A stretch of DNA of 35,152 nucleotides from Candidatus Thorarchaeota archaeon (GTDB lineage: Archaea > Asgardarchaeota > Thorarchaeia > Thorarchaeales > Thorarchaeaceae), in contig DAOVDG010000007.1 in NCBI GenBank assembly GCA_030669595.1, positions 1 through 35,152 on the forward strand. Direction: 5' to 3'. The position numbers and the translations under genes are program-made. This document shows positions 16,425-23,700 of this stretch, in pieces. Under the pieces are notes generated by a model. That model was not told where the DNA came from, did no database searches, and was given only the letters and a program-made list of their open reading frames with translations. Position 1 is the first letter of the stretch, and every line of letters begins with the position of its first letter.

Positions 16425-16496
16425 CGAGAGCGGACCACCGCTAGAGCGAGGAATCGACAATAGAAAGCCAGAGCATCATTGACGGGGTATACTAGC

Positions 16497-17534
16497 ATGA
16501 AACAAAATATCAGAGAATTCCTCATGCAAAAAGCACTGATACTATTCAGAGCTGAAGACATGGATGTTTCAGCAAGAGATTTCATGTCGACCTATGCTTC
16601 ATATATGAGGGAGGTTGGCATTGTCGGTAAAGAGCCCAACGGACACGTGGTGTTTCCCAGCAAGACGGCGCCAGTTGAGGAGGGACACGCGGAGTTCTTC
16701 GATGAATGGGTCACCCTTTCTGAAGCTCTCGAAATACACACTGCTGTGAGCATGGACCTTTACACCGATGCGTGGTTTGCACGTGACCCAAAGTACCAGA
16801 CCATGACTGCCAGCGGCCAGTCAATGCCACATCAGATATGCCCGAATCGTGAAGAGTTCTGGGAGTATGGTGCAGAACTCGTAAGGGAACTCGGGGCTTA
16901 TCCAATAGACGAGATTCTCCTCTTTGGTGTGGGTTTCATCAGAGACGAGTTTTGTTTCTGCGACAGGTGTCGGAAGGAATTTGCACCTCTTGTGGACCAA
17001 GAACCTGCACGACTCACTCATGGATATCTCACAGAGAATCCAGACTACCATGATAAGTGGCATGAATGGCGAACTCAAAAGGTTCTCCAAGGACTTCGCG
17101 TCTTGCAGAGCGCAGCAGATGACCTCATTGGGGGTGAGGGAAACCGTTTCAAACCACTAAAGATCTCTGTTGAGGTTCTGGTTGATCCAGAGAGCGGGCT
17201 AGCCGAGGGTGCCAAGAAGGCTTACGGGTATGACTACACCAAGATAAGGGAGATAACAGGCGGTCTTATGATCAACCTGTTTCCATGGTCCCCCGTTCTT
17301 CCAGCGCCTGGAACAGCCGATTATACTGATTTGGTCGAAAGCTTGTACTTCGTGAAGGAGTTCTCCCGACGCGGCGGCATCGTTTCTCTATTCCGTTGGG
17401 GTGTGAGCTCCGTAGAGCAACTCCGAGAACTGAAAACTCTGGGCAAAGATGTTGGCATAGACCGGTTTGTCACAAGCTTCGGGTATCCAAAGGATTACCC
17501 TGTGCGGCGTGAGAGTGCCATTGGTAACTACTAG
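16497..17534 (+). CDS. uncharacterised TIM-barrel-like protein (glycosidase-like)
   Basis: The protein has 345 residues from ATG 16497; a TTG at 16479 and an ATG at 16524 are alternatives. The alternation of hydrophobic strands (ALILFRAED, IHTAVSMDLYTDAWF, IDEILLFGVGF, LKISVEVLVD, GLMINLFPW, GIVSLFRWGV) with amphipathic helices is that of a (beta/alpha)8 barrel. The Asp-Glu-Phe-Cys-Phe-Cys-Asp-Arg-Cys segment after strand four is like the 'C-x-C-x2-C' loop next to the acid/base region in several glycoside-hydrolase-like families of unknown substrate. Possible catalytic acids are the Asp-Glu preceding that Cys cluster and Glu in the SVEVLVD strand. I cannot name a family. It is convergent with the zinc-ribbon gene (12-nt gap). 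Confidence 0.55.
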   Translation: MKQNIREFLMQKALILFRAEDMDVSARDFMSTYASYMREVGIVGKEPNGHVVFPSKTAPVEEGHAEFFDEWVTLSEALEIHTAVSMDLYTDAWFARDPKYQTMTASGQSMPHQICPNREEFWEYGAELVRELGAYPIDEILLFGVGFIRDEFCFCDRCRKEFAPLVDQEPARLTHGYLTENPDYHDKWHEWRTQKVLQGLRVLQSAADDLIGGEGNRFKPLKISVEVLVDPESGLAEGAKKAYGYDYTKIREITGGLMINLFPWSPVLPAPGTADYTDLVESLYFVKEFSRRGGIVSLFRWGVSSVEQLRELKTLGKDVGIDRFVTSFGYPKDYPVRRESAIGNY

Positions 17535-17546
17535 ATCCCATTCCTG

Positions 17547-18419
17547 TCACTGAGTCGCTCCACAATAGGGACAAACCTTGATTCCCATTCTTATCGTTCG
17601 ACCACAAGAGAAACAGAAGCTAGGTGACGAACTATCATCTCTGACATCATCATTGAAGGGACTTAGCTCTCCCTGCGTGAATAGCGCACCTAGACCTTCT
17701 ACCGCCTCATCTGTTCTGCAACCGCACGAGGACTGGGTTGAAACGTCACAGGAACTAGAGCGCATTTCATCCATCAGCTTGTCCTTACGATTGCCTTCAG
17801 AGTATGGAATTGCCGTGGTCAGGTCTGAGTAGGGATCAGATTGACTAGAGCTCCGATAGGACCTGTAGTCCCGTCTTGCAGCAGGCTCGACATCTCTTTG
17901 ATTGAGTGCGCTATCACGCCTGTCGAAGTCTCTTCGATAATCATCCGACCCGTATCCTCTGTCGACTGCCGGTCTGTTTGCAGCGATGCCTCGAACATCG
18001 TAGGGTCGCGCATCATCTGCCGATGTGAGGCCTCTAGCAGCGTCCAAAAATCTGCAATGAGCATCGCCTTTCAGGTTCTCATATTCTTCTGTGGTGAGGC
18101 CTAGGACTTCCAGAGCTCTATCTCTCTCAGCACATCGTTTTGACAACGGGCAGCAGAAAGCCAAGCTCCCATGACAGAGGGATGCCATAGCTCTATCCTT
18201 TGCAGATTTGAAGATGGGCGTGATCCGGTGGCGACCTAGCACCAAGGCATCCCCAACCGACCGAAGTTCTGTGTATCCGCTCTGAGCGAGTGCTTCAACA
18301 ATCTCTCGGGCTGGATAGGCTCTCCCTTCTATGATTACATGACCCTCAGTCCTGTCAAGTCGGACGGGCCTTTCAGTGCTCTTGTTTCCCTCGTATGTGG
18401 GATATCTCGTAGTGGCCAC
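17547..18419 (-). CDS. Cys-rich protein with Arg/Asp/Tyr-rich linker and C-terminal zinc ribbon
   Basis: This 290-residue protein of unknown function starts at GTG 18419; an in-frame stop lies two codons upstream, so nothing longer is possible. Three parts are visible. Residues 25-130 are a folded domain with Cys82, Cys89, Cys90, Cys96, His121 and Cys122, a possible metal or Fe-S site. Residues 135-215 are a low-complexity linker rich in Arg, Asp, Tyr and Ser with repeated YRR/DRR/DYR elements. Residues 265-290 form a zinc ribbon with Cys269/272 and Cys283/286; three more Cys (224, 232, 234) precede it. The linker resembles disordered, phase-separation-prone segments and the Tyr-rich linker of the protein at 27258-28832. 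No operon partner; divergent from the small membrane protein. Confidence 0.7.
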   Translation of the reverse strand: MATTRYPTYEGNKSTERPVRLDRTEGHVIIEGRAYPAREIVEALAQSGYTELRSVGDALVLGRHRITPIFKSAKDRAMASLCHGSLAFCCPLSKRCAERDRALEVLGLTTEEYENLKGDAHCRFLDAARGLTSADDARPYDVRGIAANRPAVDRGYGSDDYRRDFDRRDSALNQRDVEPAARRDYRSYRSSSQSDPYSDLTTAIPYSEGNRKDKLMDEMRSSSCDVSTQSSCGCRTDEAVEGLGALFTQGELSPFNDDVRDDSSSPSFCFSCGRTIRMGIKVCPYCGATQ

Positions 18420-18581
18420 CTCTTACGAATCAATAATGACGTCATACGAGCTTGGAACATCAGCAATACAATCCTATGTATTACAGGGAGGAATACGTCC
18501 AGCATTCATCCAAACGGTTTATGTACTGGGAATGTGGGCATTATTGGAAATGGGCGCACGCCCTGAGGAGACGAAACAGAT

Positions 18582-18950
18582 ATGGGTTGTAAGGCGGATG
18601 GCGCCGCACAGGGATACACAGTTCTTGGCGGCATAGTTCTGGCGTATTTTGCCATACAAATGATTATTGGCGGACTCAACACCTTTTCAGGCGGTGACAT
18701 AAACGGACTTGTAGTTCTCGTCCAAGGAATTGCTCTAATCCTGATGGTCGTTCTATCATTTGATGCTAGTGGCTTTGTGTCTTGGAAGGTGGGAAAATCC
18801 GGAGCCCTTGTTGCTCTTTTCGGGTTCCTATCAATCATCATAATCGTTGGCAATCTGACGTTCGACGTCATTGGGTGGTTGACGAATATAGGCACTCTTG
18901 CAGGATTCATGATTCTTCTCGCTGGGCTTCTGATGCTTTTCAGCAAGTAA
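18582..18950 (+). CDS. small four-helix membrane protein
   Basis: The protein has 122 residues with four predicted membrane helices (about 13-33, 42-60, 72-90, 97-120) and almost no soluble parts, ending Phe-Ser-Lys. ATG 18582 is preceded by GAGGAG about 11 nt upstream. The N-terminus carries one Cys and one Asp and is not a signal peptide. No family is recognised. It resembles the 109-residue protein at 20485-20814 in size and helix number but not clearly in sequence. A hairpin follows directly, so it is probably transcribed alone. Confidence 0.65.
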   Translation: MGCKADGAAQGYTVLGGIVLAYFAIQMIIGGLNTFSGGDINGLVVLVQGIALILMVVLSFDASGFVSWKVGKSGALVALFGFLSIIIIVGNLTFDVIGWLTNIGTLAGFMILLAGLLMLFSK

Positions 18951-18956
18951 AGTCGA

Positions 18957-18971
18957 AGGGCTCCTAGCCCT
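18957..18971 (+). terminator. short hairpin after the four-helix membrane protein
   Basis: AGGGCT (18957-18962) and AGCCCT (18966-18971) are perfect reverse complements with a 3-nt loop, 6 nt past the stop codon at 18950. There is no T-tract, so its role in ending transcription is only suggested by position. Confidence 0.3.
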
Positions 18972-19023
18972 CATCACAAACTAGATAATGGGGCGTCGCT
19001 AGATTTGATTCGTTTCTCCAAGG

Positions 19024-20385
19024 ATGGTTGTGGTAATGGATGAGAAGCATATTCAGATCATCAATGATCTAGGGTTCGACGATATATCGCGGGAAACAAT
19101 GACCAATGATTACTGGAAGAAGCGTGGCGCAGAGAGCCTAGCCCTCACCACACAGGATCGCGAGGTCTACGGTTGTCTTGACCACACTCGTGGTCATGGA
19201 ACAACAATCTACGATATCGAGGGTACGAAGTATCTTGATGTCACTGGAGGCGTAGCTGTTCGGGCTCTCGGGCTAAGATACAAGCCACTCCTTGATTTCG
19301 AAGCCAGCATTAATGATGTGGTTCGCGAATTTCCCGGCTGTGACTTTGACGGGATTCCACAGACTCTGCTTGCTGAGAAACTCGGCAAGATGGCGCCAGG
19401 CAAACAGAAGCGACACGTTGTCTTCACAACCTCTGGCGGACGTGCGGTCGAAGGTTGCATGAAGTCTGCAATGGACATAACAGGTAAACAGAGGTTCGTG
19501 GGCTTCAGGCCTGCTTTCCATGGACGGACTGGTTACGCATTGGCGCTCACAGCCTCCAACGCTAGGCACAAAACAGGCTATCCTCAAGGTGTCGATGTCA
19601 TTCGAGTCTTCTATCCTTACTGCTACCGATGTCCATATGGTCAGAATGTTGAGGACTGTAATCTGGAGTGTGTTGAAGCTCTTCGGTACGCACTACAATT
19701 GGAGGGTAATGACATCGCAGCCACTGTCATGGAGCCCCTTTGCGGCGAAGGCGGTCTCATAGTTCCCCCTGCGAAAGCAGTGAAGGGGATGTATGAGGTC
19801 ACAAGAGATGTTGGTGGTTTCTTCATATCGGACGAGGTTCAAGCGGGGATGGGTCGAACTGGAAAGATGTTCGCGATTGAGAACCAAGGTGTTGTCCCTG
19901 ATTACATATCGATGGGCAAAGCCCTGGGTGCAGGTTACCCGATGGGCGCCTCAATTGGCCCTGCACCGATGTTCTCAGGCCCAACTCGTCATTCTGAAAC
20001 TTTCTCTGCAGAACCCAAGATGGCGCTTCTATCGCTATGGGTCCTCAAACATCTGGAGGACGGAAATTTCCTCAAGAATAATGCCGAGAAGGGTGCCCAT
20101 CTGTTGAAGCGACTAGAGGAACTGAAGCACAAACACGAAGTCGTGGGAGACGTCCGTGGAATGGGTCTGATGGTTGGCGTGGAACTCGTAAAGGATAAGA
20201 AGTCCAAAGAGAAGGCTCCCAAGATTAGAAACAGGGTTGTCAAGAATGCAGTTCAAAAGCAAAAATTGTGGCTACTTGGTGCGGGCCAGAACACGCTACG
20301 ATTGACTCCAAGCTATGTCATCACGAACGAGGAGATAGATGACATAATCGACCGACTCGATAAGGCGATCTCTCAGAGCGCATGA
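19024..20385 (+). CDS. class-III PLP aminotransferase (4-aminobutyrate/ornithine type)
   Basis: A fold-type I, class-III aminotransferase of 453 residues that would move an omega-amino group (GABA, ornithine, acetylornithine or a related amine) to an oxo-acid. Seen: the glycine-rich PLP phosphate segment 'FTTSGGRAVEG', the 'FHGRTGYALA' motif, 'ISDEVQAGMGRTGKMFA' with the PLP-ring Asp, and the Schiff-base lysine Lys299 in SMGKALGAGYPMG. A loop with four cysteines (YCYRCPYG...DCNLEC) matches the Cys-containing insertion of archaeal 4-aminobutyrate aminotransferase-like enzymes and could hold a metal. Start: ATG 19024 or ATG 19036; AAGGATG at 19020-19026 favours the later one. Flanking small genes give no pathway clue, so the substrate is open. 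Confidence 0.88.
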   Translation: MVVVMDEKHIQIINDLGFDDISRETMTNDYWKKRGAESLALTTQDREVYGCLDHTRGHGTTIYDIEGTKYLDVTGGVAVRALGLRYKPLLDFEASINDVVREFPGCDFDGIPQTLLAEKLGKMAPGKQKRHVVFTTSGGRAVEGCMKSAMDITGKQRFVGFRPAFHGRTGYALALTASNARHKTGYPQGVDVIRVFYPYCYRCPYGQNVEDCNLECVEALRYALQLEGNDIAATVMEPLCGEGGLIVPPAKAVKGMYEVTRDVGGFFISDEVQAGMGRTGKMFAIENQGVVPDYISMGKALGAGYPMGASIGPAPMFSGPTRHSETFSAEPKMALLSLWVLKHLEDGNFLKNNAEKGAHLLKRLEELKHKHEVVGDVRGMGLMVGVELVKDKKSKEKAPKIRNRVVKNAVQKQKLWLLGAGQNTLRLTPSYVITNEEIDDIIDRLDKAISQSA

Positions 20386-20441
20386 AGCACGCGGCAACGG
20401 AAAATCATCTGGTCATTATGTAGATGAACCAAAAAAGAGAG

Positions 20442-20455
20442 GGGGCCCATGCCCC
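20442..20455. terminator. GC-rich hairpin between convergent genes
   Basis: GGGGC (20442-20446) pairs with GCCCC (20451-20455) across a 4-nt loop, midway between the aminotransferase stop (20385) and the stop of the leftward membrane protein (20485). It is preceded by an A-rich run (20431-20438), which reads as a T-run for leftward transcripts. Confidence 0.35.
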
Positions 20456-20484
20456 ATTCAGAACGCGGAGCATGAGCAACCTAC

Positions 20485-20814
20485 CTATTTGATTACTAGT
20501 AGTATTGCGCCGATTATGACAAAGATTGAGGCCAAGCCGCCGCTGAAGACCCACATCACGATGCCCAGAATCAACAAGATAATCCAGTTGTTATCAAATT
20601 TCAGCGCTGGAATTTTTACAACTCCGCTTGTAGCGAGTACAATCAGTGAAACAATAATAAGGATAATTCCCTCGATAAAGCCTTCTAGGGGGAGAAGCGG
20701 GAAACTAATAAATTCCCAGCCAGTTATTGACAGAGATTTCAGGATTCCGAAAGCTACGCCAAGGATGCCACCAAGCACTACAAAAAACTTGCTAACCTCT
20801 TTTAGGTCCGCCAT
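20485..20814 (-). CDS. small four-helix membrane protein
   Basis: The protein has 109 residues with four hydrophobic helices (about 9-28, 38-62, 74-92, 94-108) and an N-terminus MADLKEVSKF that is cytoplasmic by the positive-inside rule. On the minus strand ATG 20814 is preceded by AAAGGAGTG, a strong ribosome site. There are no motifs that name a function. It could be a stress- or envelope-associated integral membrane protein. A short C-terminus (VIK) ends right at the last helix. Confidence 0.65.
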   Translation of the reverse strand: MADLKEVSKFFVVLGGILGVAFGILKSLSITGWEFISFPLLPLEGFIEGIILIIVSLIVLATSGVVKIPALKFDNNWIILLILGIVMWVFSGGLASIFVIIGAILLVIK

Positions 20815-21122
20815 CTATACTTACACTCCTTTTGTTTGTTTTTTCTTCACCACCCTAAAAGCCGTCAATGATCGGTCGTTTGTAAGTGAAATCCTAACTC
20901 GTGGATCTCCTTATGTCAGTGAAAGGATAACAGCACCACGCCCTTACTCTCCCTGCATGACGCGTACCTTTTATGACTAGAAACTCCATCTCTTGGTGGC
21001 TCATAAGGATGAGTATGTGCTGATGGCGCCACTATATAACTGGTGTGAAGCCAAGGGCTCTTTCTTCGACACTTGCCGAATTATGCCTTGGGTCCACACA
21101 TAGTCAGCGCTAGACCGGGCCC
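20815..21122. other. 308-nt gene-free stretch with leftward promoter elements
   Basis: No convincing gene is present. It contains the ribosome site of the leftward membrane protein, a TATA-like CATAAAAGG on the minus strand (20967-20975), and an A/T-rich ACTATATAAC (21031-21040) that could act in either direction. The leader of the leftward transcript would be long (about 130 nt or more) if either is used. I looked for a tRNA or riboswitch fold and found none that holds. Confidence 0.4.
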
Positions 21123-21776
21123 CTAGAGAAACTGATTCACGGATGTTATGACCTTGCTCAATGCCTCAAGAGATCGATTCAGGTCACCTTGAATCTGAAG
21201 CCCATGATCACCATCTTCAATGAGGACCACACTTATCCTTGGATTGTCCTGCAATGAATACAAGACATCTACATTGTAGTGTGGGTCTGCTGTGCCTATG
21301 GCGATAAGATTCCCCGCCTCATGGCCTGCAATCTGCTCGCGTAAGTCTTGGCCTTTGATGAGTGGAGTAAGCCACACAACCTTCGCATTCCTCAACTCGG
21401 AGTGCTCTCTCAGCAGATACGCAATAGCTCTGGTCCCTAGGGACTTCCCGGCAAGAGTGACGATATTTGAGTATCCCTGATTCTGAGCGGCACGATATGA
21501 TGCTTCCACGTCGGCATGCAGCCGCCCAATCTGTTCTTCTTTTGATAGTGCGCGGAACTGGGCATCCTTTGAGTAATTGTACTCCACTGTCAGCACATTC
21601 AAACCCTTTTGCAGAAGCGCCTCTATTGAGTAGAAGAGCAATGGCATTTGACATGTGTACCCGAAACCTGGAAAGACAAGCGCCGTCTGTTCAGTTACAA
21701 TCTTCTGTCTGTAGAGCGTGTTGGGAACTGGTCTATCCGCGTAACTATTAATCTTCAGACTATCAAAGGAGTACAT
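21123..21776 (-). CDS. alpha/beta-hydrolase fold protein
   Basis: The protein has 217 residues. The serine hydrolase plan is complete: an oxyanion-side PGFGYTCQMPL segment after strand three, the nucleophile elbow Gly-Lys-Ser112-Leu-Gly-Thr, Asp164 in 'AIGTADPHY', and His191 in EDGDHGL. The compact size without a lid domain resembles the small KANL3/Tex30-like alpha/beta hydrolases, whose substrates are mostly unknown. There is no signal peptide, so it should be cytosolic. The ATG at 21776 is preceded by GAGGAAG on the minus strand. It is divergent from the winged-helix regulator at 21917, which could control it; that link is an inference from position only. Confidence 0.8.
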   Translation of the reverse strand: MYSFDSLKINSYADRPVPNTLYRQKIVTEQTALVFPGFGYTCQMPLLFYSIEALLQKGLNVLTVEYNYSKDAQFRALSKEEQIGRLHADVEASYRAAQNQGYSNIVTLAGKSLGTRAIAYLLREHSELRNAKVVWLTPLIKGQDLREQIAGHEAGNLIAIGTADPHYNVDVLYSLQDNPRISVVLIEDGDHGLQIQGDLNRSLEALSKVITSVNQFL

Positions 21777-21916
21777 GAAGCTCTTCCTCTTTACTAGGAC
21801 AGAATGAATGCTAAGGCTTATCTATGAATCCGTTCTGGCTGAGCAAAACAAAGAGGAGGTACAATACGATATGGCAACAACTCTAAGGTGGGATCACGTT
21901 TGCCAGACGCTCGTTC

Positions 21917-22129
21917 TTGTCACTGCCTCCTTCCGCGAAGTTTCTGTACGTGCTTCTTAAGGGTAAGCGCCGGATGTCCCGGCGAGACCTAATCAGTAGC
22001 ACTTTCTTGCCTCCGAGAACAGTCAACTATGGTTTGAGTCGACTGAAGGACCTAGGTCTCATTGAGGAGCAAGAGCATGAGAGGGACGCGCGGAAGAAGG
22101 TATTCGAGCTTGTTTCGGCGCCTATGTGA
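21917..22129 (+). CDS. winged-helix (MarR-like) DNA-binding protein, start uncertain
   Basis: The protein has 70 residues in this frame. It shows a compact winged helix: 'LPPSAKFLYVLL' helix one, 'MSRRDLISSTFLPPRTVNYGLSRLKDLGLI' as helix two-turn-recognition helix, and a short wing 'ARKKVFEL'. This is typical of small archaeal MarR/TrmB-like regulators. TTG 21917 is the only start in the frame before a stop at 21884, and it lacks a ribosome site. A strong AAGAGGAGGT (21851-21860) instead precedes an ATG at 21871 in another frame, which runs 29 codons to a stop at 21958-21960 and overlaps this gene. A lost or gained base near 21900-21916 would join the two. An intrinsic-type terminator follows. 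Confidence 0.65.
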   Translation: MSLPPSAKFLYVLLKGKRRMSRRDLISSTFLPPRTVNYGLSRLKDLGLIEEQEHERDARKKVFELVSAPM

Positions 22130-22140
22130 TTGACTACAGG

Positions 22141-22183
22141 AACGTGGACAACATTGTAGATGTTCACGTTTTCTCCTTTTTTT
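22141..22183 (+). terminator. hairpin plus T-tract terminator
   Basis: AACGTG (22141-22146) pairs with CACGTT (22165-22170); inside it AACAT (22150-22154) pairs with ATGTT (22160-22164) with a 3-nt bulge. The stem is followed at once by a pyrimidine run ending in seven T's (22169-22183). It lies 12 nt past the winged-helix gene and before aspS, and is the clearest terminator in the window. Confidence 0.6.
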
Positions 22184-22263
22184 GGCTTCGAAATACCTCT
22201 TCTCCAAAAGCCTCATAATGCTGCAGGGCCCGAGTTGGTAGACTGTAGAATGAGGCGAAATCG

Positions 22264-23622
22264 ATGGATTTCTACAAGAAAGCAGATGTCGAACCACTTG
22301 ATGATTGGACCAGAACCCACTACAGCAACCAGATTGGTCCAGATCTTGACGGACAAGACGTGACCCTGGTGGGTTGGATGCACATCCTCAGGGACAAGGG
22401 ACGAATCAAGTTCATCATCCTTCGAGATGAATCTGGCACAGTCCAGATTACACTTCCGCAGAAGAAGGTTTCAGAAGAGGTTTTTGAAACCTCTGGGACT
22501 CTCAAGCCAGAGTACGCCCTCGCAATCCGCGGTAAGGTCGTTGCAGCTAAACAGGTAGCGTCAGGCGCGGAGATTATTCCCACCGGAATTCGTATTATCA
22601 ACACTGCTCATCGTCTACCAATCGATGTTGTGGAAGGGAAGGTGGACATCGATTTAGATACACGATTGAACCATCGGATTCTCGACTTGCGGAAACCAAC
22701 GGTGAACGCGATATTTTGGATTCAACATTCTTTGGTGCGATTCGCTCGGGAGTATCTCGAAGACAATAGGTTTGTTGAGATTCATACACCCAAGCTTGTG
22801 GCCGAAGCTACCGAGGGCGGTGCCAACCTCTTCGAGGTCAAGTATTTCGAGAAAAAAGCGTACCTAGCTCAAAGTCCGCAGTTCTACAAGCAACTGATGC
22901 TACTAGCTGGTTTTGGTCGCGTCTTCGAGATTGCCCCGGTATTCCGGGCCGAGAAGCACAATACAAGACGCCACATCAACGAGTATACATCCTTCGACTT
23001 TGAGATGGCTTGGATTCGAGATGTAGACGATGTCATGAAGATGGAGGAGAACATGCTCCACCATTCATTCACAAAGACACGAAAAACCATGACTGAGCAA
23101 CTCGAAACTTTGGAAGTGGAGATTGAGGTACCAAAGCTCCCATTCAAACGAGTCAAGTATGCTGAAGCCGTTGACTTGCTTAATGAGGCTGGTAAAGACC
23201 TGTCCATCACGGATGATATTGATCCTGAGGCCGAACGTATTCTTGGTAAGGTGTTCCCAGAAAAGTTTGGTACTGACATGGTCTTCATTACCCACTATCC
23301 TCTGGAGCTTAGGCCCGCCTATACGATGCCCAGTATGACCGACGAGGGCATGACAGAGAGTTTCGACCTCACATACAAGGGCATGGAAATCACCACGGGT
23401 GGGCAGCGCATACATCTCTATGACTTACTTGTCGAGAGATTCAAGGCCAAAGGCTTCAACCCTGATGCATTCACATTCTATCTCGACCCGTTCAAGTATG
23501 GCGCTCCGCCTCATGGAGGTCTTGGGCTGGGAGTAGAACGTCTGACGATGCAGCTGCTTAGCATCCAGAACATAAGGGAGGCAACGCTCCTTCCACGGGA
23601 TCGTGATAGATTGACACCCTAG
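22264..23622 (+). CDS. aspS: aspartyl-tRNA synthetase (archaeal type, probably non-discriminating)
   Basis: A class IIb synthetase of 452 residues that charges tRNA(Asp), and possibly tRNA(Asn), with aspartate. Residues 20-110 form the OB-fold anticodon-binding domain; the catalytic core shows motif 2 'FRAEKHNTRRH' with the following 'EYTSFDFEM', and motif 3 'GGLGLGVERLTM'. The absence of the bacterial GAD insertion and the length mark the archaeal/eukaryotic type. In the OB fold the residue after Gly-Trp-Met is His, as in non-discriminating archaeal enzymes, where discriminating ones carry Trp; this suggests it also makes Asp-tRNA(Asn). GAGG about 8 nt before ATG 22264 supports the start. 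Confidence 0.95.
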   Translation: MDFYKKADVEPLDDWTRTHYSNQIGPDLDGQDVTLVGWMHILRDKGRIKFIILRDESGTVQITLPQKKVSEEVFETSGTLKPEYALAIRGKVVAAKQVASGAEIIPTGIRIINTAHRLPIDVVEGKVDIDLDTRLNHRILDLRKPTVNAIFWIQHSLVRFAREYLEDNRFVEIHTPKLVAEATEGGANLFEVKYFEKKAYLAQSPQFYKQLMLLAGFGRVFEIAPVFRAEKHNTRRHINEYTSFDFEMAWIRDVDDVMKMEENMLHHSFTKTRKTMTEQLETLEVEIEVPKLPFKRVKYAEAVDLLNEAGKDLSITDDIDPEAERILGKVFPEKFGTDMVFITHYPLELRPAYTMPSMTDEGMTESFDLTYKGMEITTGGQRIHLYDLLVERFKAKGFNPDAFTFYLDPFKYGAPPHGGLGLGVERLTMQLLSIQNIREATLLPRDRDRLTP

Positions 23623-23645
23623 CGATGCTTCGAATAATACTCCGT

Positions 23646-23674
23646 CTTAAAGCAAGTAGCGAGAGCTTAGCTCT
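23646..23674 (+). promoter_or_regulatory. TATA-like element and small inverted repeat before the Vps28-EAP30 gene
   Basis: CTTAAAG (23646-23652) is a TATA-like element predicting a start near 23675. AGAGC (23662-23666) and GCTCT (23670-23674) form a 5-bp inverted repeat next to that site; it could be an operator or the end of the aspS transcript. Confidence 0.35.
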
Positions 23675-23700
23675 GTCAGCCTAGTCAGCTATCTAAATGT

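Noticed and set aside
16429-16442. 5-bp stem-loop in the gap after polB as a possible small RNA
   Set aside because: Too short and isolated; no terminator or conserved flanks visible.
21060-21122. Possible tRNA-like sequence on the minus strand (GGGGCCCGG start and several G/C stems)
   Set aside because: No T-loop consensus (GTTCRANNC) and no acceptor partner for the GGGGCCC stretch; the cloverleaf cannot be closed.
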